Assembly (NCBI RefSeq): GCF_013409935.1 | Contig: NZ_JACCCO010000003.1 | Coordinates: 682,001 to 746,000, forward strand | Direction of reading: 5' to 3' | DNA: 64,000 bases | Origin: Streptosporangium sandarakinum | GTDB lineage: Bacteria > Actinomycetota > Actinomycetes > Streptosporangiales > Streptosporangiaceae | In this document: positions 16,862 through 24,831 of the stretch, piece after piece | Numbering within the stretch: position 1 is the first letter of the stretch | Layout of the letters: every line of letters starts with the position of its first letter | Translations under genes and position numbers: made by a program | The notes under the pieces: model-generated | The model's database searches: none | Told to the model about the DNA's origin: nothing | The model's input: the letters and a program-made list of their open reading frames with translations, nothing else

Positions 16862-17258
16862 CGGCCGGTGGCACGCGCCCAGCGGGAGCGTGAGACCGGT
16901 CTGACGGAGGCGTCGTCCGTCATGGCCCGCTGGTAAGAATCGCGGCACACGGCCCAAACGAGCGGCGTCACCGCAGGTCACGGTGCGCGACGGTGTCACC
17001 CGCAGAGGGCGGGTTTCGGTCCGGGCGTTCGGGGATGAGTCAGGCACCCTGCGGCGCGATAAGGCTGGTTCAGGCGTTTTCGCAGGTCGCGTTGCTCGCT
17101 AAGTGCTTTTATGTCAAGCCGCCTAGGAACTCCAGGTCACTCACAGCTACTTTGCGCCTGGTCAGAGATCCGAGCGGAGGGCCATCTGGTGCAGCCGATC
17201 CGGCACTCGCTGTAGTAGTAAGGAGTAGTAAAGCGGGATCTTGGGAAAGTTTTTGCAG
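16862..17258. other. Gap with left inverted repeat and promoter-like DNA
   Basis: No convincing gene. It holds the left 43-bp repeat (16923-16965), and, in a less GC-rich part, two adjacent 10-bp direct repeats AGTAGTAAGG/AGTAGTAAAG (17214-17233) that may be regulator sites for the 92-residue gene at 17324. Confidence 0.4.
16923..16965 (+). repeat. Left copy of a 43-bp perfect inverted repeat
   Basis: Starts TGGCCCGCTGGTAAGAATCG. Its exact reverse complement is at 17699-17741, so the two copies bound an 819-bp segment. No target duplication is evident. Confidence 0.9.
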
Positions 17259-17279
17259 GTGCGGTGGAACCAACCGCAC
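17259..17279 (+). promoter_or_regulatory. Leader hairpin before the 92-residue gene
   Basis: GTGCGGT and ACCGCAC form a 7-bp stem with a 7-base loop, 31 bases before the AGGAG of the TTG-started gene. It may be an operator or an RNA structure in the leader. Confidence 0.45.
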
Positions 17280-17323
17280 AACCATGACCATGGCGAAAAC
17301 ATGCCAGGCGAGGAGAGACGACT

Positions 17324-17602
17324 TTGAGCGGTGCGACGTACAAGTTTCTGCTGGCGGGCTGGGAGAAGCGCAGCGTGTGGGGCTTCGATGTCGACGAGTC
17401 CGGTGGTAAGAGTTATTGGGCGGACCTGTACCGCAACGAGAACTCGGACGACGAGCCGGACGGGAAATTCCGCGGAGGGGAACCCCCCATGTGGTCCCTC
17501 GACTATGGCGCCCTGTACAACGAGATCCTCAATTACATCCACGTTGATCCGGATCAGCTTCAACAAGCGTTTGACGACGGCATGGACGAAGGCATGGGCT
17601 GA
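17324..17602 (+). CDS. Acidic 92-residue orphan protein inside the inverted repeats
   Basis: A TTG start with AGGAG well placed upstream gives 92 residues. The product is very acidic (many D and E, ending DDGMDEGMG), with aromatic-rich motifs WGFDVDESGG, SYWADLYRNENSDDEPDG and MWSLDYGALYN. It looks like a compact soluble protein; no signal peptide or helix-turn-helix. GC content is lower than in neighbours. It is the only gene-like frame between the two 43-bp repeats. I do not recognise it; immunity- or antitoxin-type proteins have similar size and charge, but that is only a resemblance. Confidence 0.55.
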   Translation: MSGATYKFLLAGWEKRSVWGFDVDESGGKSYWADLYRNENSDDEPDGKFRGGEPPMWSLDYGALYNEILNYIHVDPDQLQQAFDDGMDEGMG

Positions 17603-17698
17603 CCCGGGCCCGCGGTCGACGCCGCGGCCGGGGGCGGCCGGTAGGCCTGGCGGCGCTCGGGCCCGCTCCTGCAGGCCCGGGCATCGGGGCGCGGCGAC

Positions 17699-17741
17699 CC
17701 GCTCGTTTGGGCCGTGTGCCGCGATTCTTACCAGCGGGCCA
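17699..17741 (-). repeat. Right copy of the 43-bp perfect inverted repeat
   Basis: Exact reverse complement of 16923-16965. It overlaps the apparent start of the truncated MFS gene: the codons read VCRDSYQRA, foreign to MFS N-termini, and the MFS similarity begins right after the repeat. Confidence 0.9.
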
Positions 17742-18838
17742 AGAAGCTCACCGGCTCCGACGGCGCCGCCGGGCTGACCCTGTTCTTCTTCACCGTTCCG
17801 CTGTGCCTGTCGCCGCTGATCGGCTATGTGATCGACCGGGTGGACCGCCGGAGGTTCCTGGTCGCGACCTGCCTGCTGGCGGCCGTGGCGATCACCCCGC
17901 TCGCCGCGGTGACCGGGCGCGACACCTTCTGGCTGGTCTACCCGGTCGCGGCCGCCATGGGGCTGTCGTACGCCGCGACGTCCGGGGCGCTCGGCGGGCT
18001 GCTGAAGGCCATCCTGCCGGCGGAGTCGCTCGCCGGGGCCAACGGCGCGCTGCAGACCGCCCGGCAGGGACTGCGCCTGGTCGGGCCGCTGTTCGGCATG
18101 GCCGTCTACGCGACCTGGGGCATCGGCGCGGTGGTGCTGTTCGACGTGGCCACCTTCATGGTGGCGGCCGCGGCCTTCGCGCTGCTGCCCGCGCCGCCGC
18201 CGGCGCCGGCCGCGCCGCGGGGCCGGCCACGGGACGAGTTCCTGGCCGGCGCCCGGCACCTGGCCGGTGATCCGCTGCTGCGCCGTACCGTGACGGCGTT
18301 CTGCATGATGTTCGCGGTCGCGGGCGCCACCGAGTCGCTGATCTTCGCGGTCATCGAACACGGCCTGGGCCGGCCGCCGGAGTTCACCGCGGTCACCTCC
18401 ACCGCCATGGGCGTCGGCGCGATCATCGGCGGTCTGGGCGCGGCGGCGGTGATCGCCCGCTGCGGCGAGCTGTTCGCGATCGGCGCCGGCATCGCCCTGT
18501 ACGGCGTGGCCGTGCTGCTGTGGGCGGTGCCCGCCGGGGCGGTCGTGCTCGCCGCGATGGCGACGGGGGGCGCCGGGCTGACGCTGGCGGGGGTGGCCGA
18601 GGCGACGCTGACGCAGCGGCGCAGCCCCGGTCACCTGGTCGGGAGGGTCTCGGCCGCCTTCGACGCGGTCGCCGGCGTCGTCCAGCTGGCGTCCCTGGCG
18701 GCGGGGGCGGTGCTGGTGTCGCTCTTCGACCACCGCGTCCTGCTGGGCGTGGTGGGGGTGACGGTGTGCCTGGCCGGGGCGCACGCCCTGCGGGCCCGGT
18801 CCATGAGGTCCCCGGCCGGGCACCCGACCGCCGCCTGA
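17714..18838 (+). CDS. MFS transporter, probably 5'-truncated
   Basis: A frame of 374 residues with 11 or so transmembrane helices of the MFS_3 (EntS-like) type; the loop motif GYVIDRVDRRRFLVATC is clear. The first helix (about 35-40 residues) expected before LTGSDGAAGLTLFFF is missing and is replaced by sequence from the 43-bp repeat. GTG 17714 lies within the repeat and has no ribosome binding site. The gene was most likely cut by insertion or recombination at 17741 and is probably non-functional, although the remaining frame is intact. Confidence 0.65.
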   Translation: MCRDSYQRAKKLTGSDGAAGLTLFFFTVPLCLSPLIGYVIDRVDRRRFLVATCLLAAVAITPLAAVTGRDTFWLVYPVAAAMGLSYAATSGALGGLLKAILPAESLAGANGALQTARQGLRLVGPLFGMAVYATWGIGAVVLFDVATFMVAAAAFALLPAPPPAPAAPRGRPRDEFLAGARHLAGDPLLRRTVTAFCMMFAVAGATESLIFAVIEHGLGRPPEFTAVTSTAMGVGAIIGGLGAAAVIARCGELFAIGAGIALYGVAVLLWAVPAGAVVLAAMATGGAGLTLAGVAEATLTQRRSPGHLVGRVSAAFDAVAGVVQLASLAAGAVLVSLFDHRVLLGVVGVTVCLAGAHALRARSMRSPAGHPTAA

Positions 18839-19045
18839 CCGGGTCCCGCCGTCCGGGGCCGGTGGCCGGGCCGGGCGGGGCGCGGCGGACCGTTCGGCGC
18901 AGGGATCGGGCCGTTCACCGCGGGCCGGGGCCGGTTGAACGCCGTCCGGCGGCGGCTGGGCGACGAGTCCGCCGCCGGGTCTCCTCGCCGGAGAACCCCT
19001 CCTCCTACGTTGTCGGTGACCCAGATCACATGCGTGGGAGGTCCG

Positions 19046-19393
19046 GTGACCACCAGACAACATGATTCATCGCTATATGAAGAGATCCAGAATGACGAGC
19101 GGTTCCAGGAGCTGAGGCGGCGCTTCCGCGCGTGGGTGTTCCCGATGACCGTGGTGTTCCTGGTGTGGTACCTGCTGTACGTCGCGCTGTCGGCCTGGGC
19201 CCGCGGTTTCATGGGCACGAAGGTCCTCGGCAACATCAACGTAGCGTTGATCTTCGGCCTGCTGCAGTTCGTCTCGACGTTCCTCATCGCCTGGGCCTAC
19301 TCCCGGCACGCCGCCAGGAAGCTCGACCCGCTTGCCGACGAGATCCGCCACGAGGCGGAGGGCAGGACCGACGTGAGGGGCGGGACCGAATGA
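19046..19393 (+). CDS. DUF485 family inner-membrane protein
   Basis: A 115-residue protein with the DUF485 pattern: a cytoplasmic start (SSLYEEIQNDERFQELRRRF), two transmembrane helices separated by FMGTKVLGNINVALIFG, and a short charged tail. GTG 19046 is preceded by GGGAGG, which decides the start over upstream GTG/ATG codons. Its stop overlaps the ATG of the symporter (ATGA). DUF485 proteins are almost always encoded before actP and are thought to assist the symporter. Confidence 0.85.
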   Translation: MTTRQHDSSLYEEIQNDERFQELRRRFRAWVFPMTVVFLVWYLLYVALSAWARGFMGTKVLGNINVALIFGLLQFVSTFLIAWAYSRHAARKLDPLADEIRHEAEGRTDVRGGTE

Positions 19394-21000
19394 GCCACCA
19401 GACGCTGTCCACGATCCTGTTCCTGCTCTTCGTCGCGATCACCCTGGGCATCACCTTCCGGGCCAGCCGCAGCACCAAGGACGCCGCGGGCTTCTACGCC
19501 GGCGGCCGGTCCTTCAGCGGCGCGCAGAACGGCCTGGCGATCGGCGGCGACTACATGTCGGCCGCGAGCTTCCTGGGCATCGCCGGGACCATCGCGCTGT
19601 CGGGCTACGACGGCTTCCTGTACTCGATCGGCTTCCTGGTCGCCTGGCTGGTCGCGCTGCTGCTGGTCGCCGAGCTGATGCGCAACTCCGGCAAGTTCAC
19701 CATGGCCGACGTGCTGGCCTTCCGGATGAGCCCGCGCCCGGTGCGCACCGCGGCGGGCGTCTCCACCATCGTGGTGTCGATCTTCTACCTGCTGGCCCAG
19801 ATGGTCGGCGCGGGAGCCCTGGTCGGCCTGCTGCTCGGCGTCACCTCCCCGGCGGGCAAGGCGCTCACCATCGTCGCCGTGGGCCTGCTGATGATCGTCT
19901 ACGTGGTCGTCGGCGGCATGAAGGGCACCACCTGGGTGCAGATCGTCAAGGCCGTGCTGCTCATGGGCGGCGCGACCCTGATCACCCTGCTGGTGCTCGG
20001 CAAGTACGGGTTCAACCTCTCCGGGCTGCTCGGCGACGCCGCCGCGCAGAGCGGCAAGCCCGAGACGTTCCTCGCCGGAGGCGGCAAGTACGCCACCGAG
20101 GCGCAGGGCCTGGCCGGCAAGCTCGACCTGATCAGCCTGGGCCTGGCGCTGGTGCTGGGCACCGCGGGCCTGCCGCACATCCTGATCCGCTTCTACACCG
20201 TCCCCACCGCCAAGGAGGCCCGCAAGTCGGTGCTGTGGGGCATCGGCATCATCGGCGTGTTCTACCTGCTGACCCTCGTGCTGGGCTTCGGCGCGGCGGC
20301 GCTGGTCGGCGGCAAGGCCATCGCCGCGCAGGACAAGGCCGGAAACACCGCCGCGCCGATGCTCGCCGAGGCGATCGGCCGGGCCGTCTTCGGCGAGGTG
20401 GGCGGCACGATCCTGCTGGCGGTGATCGCCGCGGTCGCCTTCGCCACGATCCTGGCGGTCGTCGCCGGGCTGACCCTGGCCTCCTCCTCCAGCTTCGCCC
20501 ACGACCTGTACGCCCACGTCTTCAAGCGCGGCCAGACCACCGACCGGGAGGAGATCGCGGTCGCCCGGATCTCCGCCTTCGTCATCGGCGCCGTCGCCAT
20601 CGGCCTGGGCATCCTCGCCCAGAAGCAGAACGTGGCGTTCCTGGTGGCGCTGGCCTTCGCGGTCGCCGCCTCGGGCAACCTGCCGGCGATCCTCTACAGC
20701 CTGTTCTGGCGCCGGTTCAACACCTCCGGCGCCGTCTGGGCCATCTACGGCGGCCTGGCCTCGGCGCTGCTGCTGGTGGTCTTCTCGCCGGTCGTGTCGG
20801 GCGCGGAGACCTCGCTGATCCCGGGCGCGGACTTCTCCTGGTTCCCGCTGAGCAACCCCGGCCTGGTCTCGATCCCGCTGGGCTTCCTGTTCGGCTACCT
20901 CGGAACCGTGCTCAGCAAGGAGCACAACGCCACCAAGTACGCCGAGATCGAGGTCCGCTCGCTCACCGGCGTCGGCGCGGAGAAGGCCGCCCAGCACTGA
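19390..21000 (+). CDS. Cation/acetate symporter ActP-like
   Basis: A 536-residue SSS-family symporter with about 13 transmembrane helices, moving acetate or related monocarboxylates with a cation across the cytoplasmic membrane. Family features: TKDAAGFYAGGRSFSGAQNG, GGDYMSAASFLGIAG near residues 50-65, GLPHILIRFYTVPTAKEARK, and the ActP-specific large central loop (SGKPETFLAGGGKYATEAQG). It is a second, more canonical ActP than the gene at 15109 and, unlike it, has no two-component system alongside. A strong terminator follows. Confidence 0.88.
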   Translation: MSHQTLSTILFLLFVAITLGITFRASRSTKDAAGFYAGGRSFSGAQNGLAIGGDYMSAASFLGIAGTIALSGYDGFLYSIGFLVAWLVALLLVAELMRNSGKFTMADVLAFRMSPRPVRTAAGVSTIVVSIFYLLAQMVGAGALVGLLLGVTSPAGKALTIVAVGLLMIVYVVVGGMKGTTWVQIVKAVLLMGGATLITLLVLGKYGFNLSGLLGDAAAQSGKPETFLAGGGKYATEAQGLAGKLDLISLGLALVLGTAGLPHILIRFYTVPTAKEARKSVLWGIGIIGVFYLLTLVLGFGAAALVGGKAIAAQDKAGNTAAPMLAEAIGRAVFGEVGGTILLAVIAAVAFATILAVVAGLTLASSSSFAHDLYAHVFKRGQTTDREEIAVARISAFVIGAVAIGLGILAQKQNVAFLVALAFAVAASGNLPAILYSLFWRRFNTSGAVWAIYGGLASALLLVVFSPVVSGAETSLIPGADFSWFPLSNPGLVSIPLGFLFGYLGTVLSKEHNATKYAEIEVRSLTGVGAEKAAQH

Positions 21001-21038
21001 CCGCGCCGCGGGGCCCGGCGGGTCCCGCGGCACCGGCG

Positions 21039-21077
21039 GAGGTCCCGAGACGTCCGGAGAGGACGCCTCGGGACCTC
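21039..21077. terminator. Bidirectional terminator between convergent genes
   Basis: 11-bp perfect stem GAGGTCCCGAG / CTCGGGACCTC with a 17-base loop, between the symporter and the convergent aldo/keto reductase gene. Confidence 0.7.
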
Positions 21078-21084
21078 TCGCATG

Positions 21085-22008
21085 TCAGCGGGACGCCTCG
21101 TCCAGCAGCTTCAGGTCGTCGTCGGTCAGCTCCAGCTCGGCGACGGCCAGCAGCGGCCTGAGCTGCTCGACGTTGCGGGCGCTGGCGATGGGCGCGGCCA
21201 CCGTGGGCTGGGCGGCCAGCCAGGCGAGCGCGACGGTGGCCGGGACGGCGTCGTGGGCGGCGGCCACCTCGTCCAGCGCGGCGAGCACCCGGCGGCCCCG
21301 TTCCTCCTCCAGGTAGCGGGCGGCGGCGCCGGCGCGGGGGCTGTCCACCTCGACCCCGGGCCGGTACTTGCCGGTCAGGAAGCCGCGGGCCAGACCGAGG
21401 TACGGCGTGCTGGTCAGCCCCCGGGCCGCCACCACGTCGCGCAGCGCCCCTTCGTAGTCGCGCTCCACCAGGTTGTAGTGCTGCTGCAGCACCCCGTAGC
21501 GGGGCAGGCCCTCGCGCTCGGAGACGTCCAGGGCCTCGGCCAGCCGCTCGGGGCCGTAGTTGGAGGCGCCGATGTTGCGGATCTTGCCCTCGCCGATCAG
21601 CTCACCGAACACGCCGAGCGTCTCCTCCAGCGGGGTGTCGGCGTCGTCGATGTGCGCCCAGTACAGGTCGATGTAATCGGTCCGCAGCCTGCGCAGGGAG
21701 TCCTCGACGGCCAGGCGGACGTTCTTCGCCGACAGGCCGGGACGGCTGCCCAGCATGCCGACCTTGGTGGCCAGCACGATCCGGTCGCGGTTGCCGCGGG
21801 CGTCGAGCCACTCGCCGATGATGGTCTCCGACTCCCCGCCGGCATGCCCGGGGGCCCACGCGGAGTACACGTCGGCGGTGTCGACGAAGTTACCGCCGGC
21901 CTCGGCGTAGGCGTCCAGAACGGCGAAGGAGTCCTCGCGGCCGGCGGTCCAGCCGAAGACGTTGCCGCCCAGGCAGAGCGGGAAGAGGTTGAGTTCGGAA
22001 AAGCTCAT
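21085..22008 (-). CDS. Aldo/keto reductase
   Basis: A 307-residue NADPH-dependent aldo/keto reductase. The (beta/alpha)8 signature is complete: GGNFVDTADVYSAW with the catalytic Asp and Tyr, VLATKVGML with the Lys, YIDLYWAHIDD with the His, and IGASNYGPERL. The coenzyme-binding end SARNVEQLRPLLA is near residue 275. ATG 22008 is chosen because TACAGT lies 6 bases upstream (leaderless); a GGAGG is too far away to serve it. Substrate unknown. Confidence 0.88.
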   Translation of the reverse strand: MSFSELNLFPLCLGGNVFGWTAGREDSFAVLDAYAEAGGNFVDTADVYSAWAPGHAGGESETIIGEWLDARGNRDRIVLATKVGMLGSRPGLSAKNVRLAVEDSLRRLRTDYIDLYWAHIDDADTPLEETLGVFGELIGEGKIRNIGASNYGPERLAEALDVSEREGLPRYGVLQQHYNLVERDYEGALRDVVAARGLTSTPYLGLARGFLTGKYRPGVEVDSPRAGAAARYLEEERGRRVLAALDEVAAAHDAVPATVALAWLAAQPTVAAPIASARNVEQLRPLLAVAELELTDDDLKLLDEASR

Positions 22009-22014
22009 GTGGCA

Positions 22015-22020
22015 ACTGTA
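22015..22020 (-). promoter_or_regulatory. -10 box of the leaderless reductase transcript
   Basis: TACAGT on the minus strand, 6 bases before ATG 22008, no usable Shine-Dalgarno. Confidence 0.45.
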
Positions 22021-22228
22021 TTTGCCTCCTGCCCGCGCGCCTCGGGGGCCCCGCCGGGCCCGGGCCGGTGTGCCGCGCGGCCGGCCGTACGGCGGCGCCC
22101 GCCGCACCGCGGCCCCCCGCGCGCCGGCCGGTGCGTTCCCGCGTACGGCGGAGCCGGGCGGCACGCCGTACGGTGATCTCCCTCCGGCGGCATGGAAATC
22201 CGGCCGGACCCGCGGTTATGGTCGGCGT

Positions 22229-22900
22229 GTGAACGGCTTCAGGCAGCGGCGGGGCGGGTCCGGGCGCGAGGGTGGCGGCGCCGATCCCGGTGCGCGGTCC
22301 GGGCGCGAGGGTGGCGGCGCCGATCCCGGTGCGCGGTCCGGGCGCGAGCGTGACGGTGCCGATCCCGGTGCGCGCACCCGCATTCTCGACGCCGCCGAGA
22401 CGCTGTTCGCCGGGGGCGGCTACGAGGCGACCTCGACGGCGGAGATCGCCCGGGTCGCCGACGTGCCCAAGGGCCTGGTCTTCCACTACTTCCCCAGGAA
22501 GATCGACGTGCTGGTCACGCTGGTCGACGAACGCACGCTCGTGGAGGAGGCCCCCGAGGTGGAGGCCGTCCCCGGTGACGCGGCCGGGACGCTGTCGAAG
22601 CTGGCCCGGCGGCTGCCGCTGCGCGCCTCCCCGGCGATGCGCCGCATCCTGTTCCGCGAGGCCGACACGCACGGCTCGGTCCGCGAGCGGCTGGGCCGCC
22701 TGAACGGAGAGATCATCCGGCGGGCCCGGTTCGCCCTGGGGCTGGCGCTGCCGACCCCGCGGGGCGACGCCGCCCGGCTGGAGGTCGCCGCCGTCACCTT
22801 CGCCGCGGTGCTCCTCTACCAGGAGAACCTCTGCCAGCTCACCGGGCACGCCATCGACCCCGACGCGGTCGCCGAGCTGATCGCCCACGCCCTGGGCTGA
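22229..22900 (+). CDS. TetR-family transcriptional regulator
   Basis: A 223-residue regulator. The helix-turn-helix is at about residues 50-96 (RTRILDAAETLFAGGGYEAT then IARVADVPKGLVFHYFPRK), followed by a ligand-binding helical domain of usual length. The ~48 residues before the HTH are unusual: three copies of a 13-residue SGREGGGADPGAR-type unit from a 39-bp DNA repeat. GTG 22229 has TATGGT 6 bases upstream and no ribosome binding site, so it is probably leaderless. It lies between the aldo/keto reductase (divergent) and WS/DGAT (convergent); its target is not clear. Confidence 0.88.
   Translation: MNGFRQRRGGSGREGGGADPGARSGREGGGADPGARSGRERDGADPGARTRILDAAETLFAGGGYEATSTAEIARVADVPKGLVFHYFPRKIDVLVTLVDERTLVEEAPEVEAVPGDAAGTLSKLARRLPLRASPAMRRILFREADTHGSVRERLGRLNGEIIRRARFALGLALPTPRGDAARLEVAAVTFAAVLLYQENLCQLTGHAIDPDAVAELIAHALG
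22259..22375 (+). repeat. Three tandem 39-bp repeats in the TetR gene
   Basis: Units 22259-22297 and 22298-22336 are identical; 22337-22375 has a few changes. Because 39 is a multiple of three, copy-number change lengthens or shortens the regulator's N-terminal arm by 13 residues without a frameshift. Confidence 0.9.
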
Positions 22901-22908
22901 ACCCCGCT

Positions 22909-24510
22909 TCAGGCCGACGTCGGCACCGCCACCGTGACCGGGATCGGTGCCGTGGCCGTGTCCGGGACCGCCACCGGATCAGCGACCGCCACCGGCGGGT
23001 CCGTGACCGCGGCCGGCTCGGTGGGCGGGGCCGGGTGGGTGTCCGCCGTTCCGGCCAGCTCGACCAGCTCGTCCATCGCCTCCTGCAGGTGGCCCATGAG
23101 CCGCCAGACGTCCGCCACCCGGTCCGGGCAGGCCAGCACGCCGAAGCCGAGCGAGCCGTCGTAGGAGAAGCAGGTGATGTTGACCCCGCCGGTCATGTCG
23201 GTCAGCACCGACATCGGGTAGTAGCCCAGGACCCGGGCGCCGCACAGGTACAGCGGGAACTGCGGCCCCGGCACGTTGGAGACGATCAGGTTGATCGGCG
23301 GCAGCACGATCGAGGCCAGCCGGAAGACCGCCGGGGTCGCCACGGCCGTGACCGGGGCGGGCAGCACCGCCGACAGCTCGTCCAGCCAGGTGGCGGGCGC
23401 GGCCGCGAAGCGCCGCTTGGCCCGGCGCATCGCCTCCCCGGTGACCCGCAGCCGCTCCAGGGGGCAGGCGACGTCGGTCGCCAGCGGGGCGATCATGGCC
23501 GAGAGCCGGTTGCCGACCCCGGCCCCCGCTCGGGCTCCGCCGCGGGCGCCCGCCGTACGGACCGCGACCGGGACCGCGGCGACCAGCGGTTCGGCGGGCA
23601 GCACGTCGCGCTCGCGCAGCCAGGAGCGCAGCGCCGAGGCGCACAGCGTCATGACCACGTCGTTGACGCTGAGCCCGAAGGTCCGGGCGACCCGCTTGAC
23701 CTCGGAGAGGGGCAGCGCGCCGTAGGAGAAGCGCCGCCGGGCGCTGATCGGGCCGTTGAACGGGGTGGGCGGGGCGACCAGGGGCGGCATCTCCGGCAGC
23801 TCGGCCTCGCCGCCGATGATCAAACGGGCCGCGGCGGCCACCGCCCGGGCCGCGGGCAGCGCCCCGAGCAGCGGGATCGCGTCGAGGTCGGCCGCCAGCC
23901 GGCCCAGGGAGCGCAGCGCCCTGGCGGGGTGGGAGACCGACCTGGCCACGGCCACGGCCAGCATCTCCCCCGGGTCGGGGGCGGGCGGCGGCGGGCCCGG
24001 GGGCTCGGGCGCGGGGACCGGGCGGATCTCGGACGTGAGGTCCAGCAGGCAGGCCAGGATCTCCACGCCCGACATCCCGTCGACCGCGCAGTGGTGGACC
24101 TTGGTGTACAGGGCGGCCCGGCCGCCGCTCAGCCCCTGGATGAGGTGCATCTCCCACAGCGGGCGCGACCGGTCGAGACGGCGCTCGTGGATGCGGGTGA
24201 TCTCGTCGGCGAGCTGGGACTCGTCGCCGGGCAGCGGCAGCACGACCTCGTGGACGTGGTCGGCGACGTCGAGGCCGGCGGCCTCCGTCCAGTACGGCCG
24301 GTCGAGGCCGAACGGCACCTCGGCCAGCCGCAGCCGCAGCGCCGGGACCAGGTGCAGCCGCTCGCGCAGCAGCCTGACGACGTCGTCGCGGGTCACGGCG
24401 CCGCCGGGGGAGCGGGCGGCGTCCAGGATCGCGACCCCGGCGAGGTGAGCCGCGGTGGTCGCCGACTCGGCGTGCAGGAACTGCGCGTCCAGCGCGGACA
24501 GCTGTCGCAT
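22909..24510 (-). CDS. Wax ester synthase / diacylglycerol acyltransferase (WS/DGAT)
   Basis: A 533-residue acyltransferase that joins acyl-CoA to diacylglycerol or fatty alcohols, making storage triacylglycerol or wax. It opens with MRQLSALDAQFLH, typical of the family; the active-site motif HHCAVDG is near residue 133 and the second block NLIVSNVPGPQFPLY near 415. The last ~40 residues are a low-complexity Pro/Val/Ala tail (repeats of PVAV and VAVP). ATG 24510 has GGGAGG 8 bases upstream; the longer frame to 24564 lacks one. Confidence 0.88.
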   Translation of the reverse strand: MRQLSALDAQFLHAESATTAAHLAGVAILDAARSPGGAVTRDDVVRLLRERLHLVPALRLRLAEVPFGLDRPYWTEAAGLDVADHVHEVVLPLPGDESQLADEITRIHERRLDRSRPLWEMHLIQGLSGGRAALYTKVHHCAVDGMSGVEILACLLDLTSEIRPVPAPEPPGPPPPAPDPGEMLAVAVARSVSHPARALRSLGRLAADLDAIPLLGALPAARAVAAAARLIIGGEAELPEMPPLVAPPTPFNGPISARRRFSYGALPLSEVKRVARTFGLSVNDVVMTLCASALRSWLRERDVLPAEPLVAAVPVAVRTAGARGGARAGAGVGNRLSAMIAPLATDVACPLERLRVTGEAMRRAKRRFAAAPATWLDELSAVLPAPVTAVATPAVFRLASIVLPPINLIVSNVPGPQFPLYLCGARVLGYYPMSVLTDMTGGVNITCFSYDGSLGFGVLACPDRVADVWRLMGHLQEAMDELVELAGTADTHPAPPTEPAAVTDPPVAVADPVAVPDTATAPIPVTVAVPTSA

Positions 24511-24831
24511 CGGTCGGCCCTCCCGGCGGAAAACGGCTGGTGAAAGAACAGGTGCGGCCATCATCGCCCCGGTTCGTTTCCCCCTCGTTTCCCCTGTGCG
24601 ACGCCAGGCGTCCTTTCCGGATGGGATCCGGCGGACCGACCATGGATTCCGGCGGCTTGTCTTGCCTGATCAGCTAATACCTCCGCGCTCCAAGGGAAAT
24701 GTCCCGTGACCTTTTGAAGGAGTAAGAACTGCGTACGGGAATTCCATGTGATCGCTGCGGAGTGGAAATCACCGGCGTTTCTCGCTCAGATGTTCGCGGT
24801 CCGGCCGTTCACGGCTAAGGACTTTCATCGC
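24511..24831. other. Intergenic stretch, no gene seen
   Basis: About 320 bp upstream of WS/DGAT and after the molybdoenzyme gene. The part around 24660-24790 is less GC-rich and may hold promoter sequence. A purine-rich GAAGGAGTAAG at about 24715 resembles a ribosome binding site, but no convincing frame follows. Confidence 0.4.
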
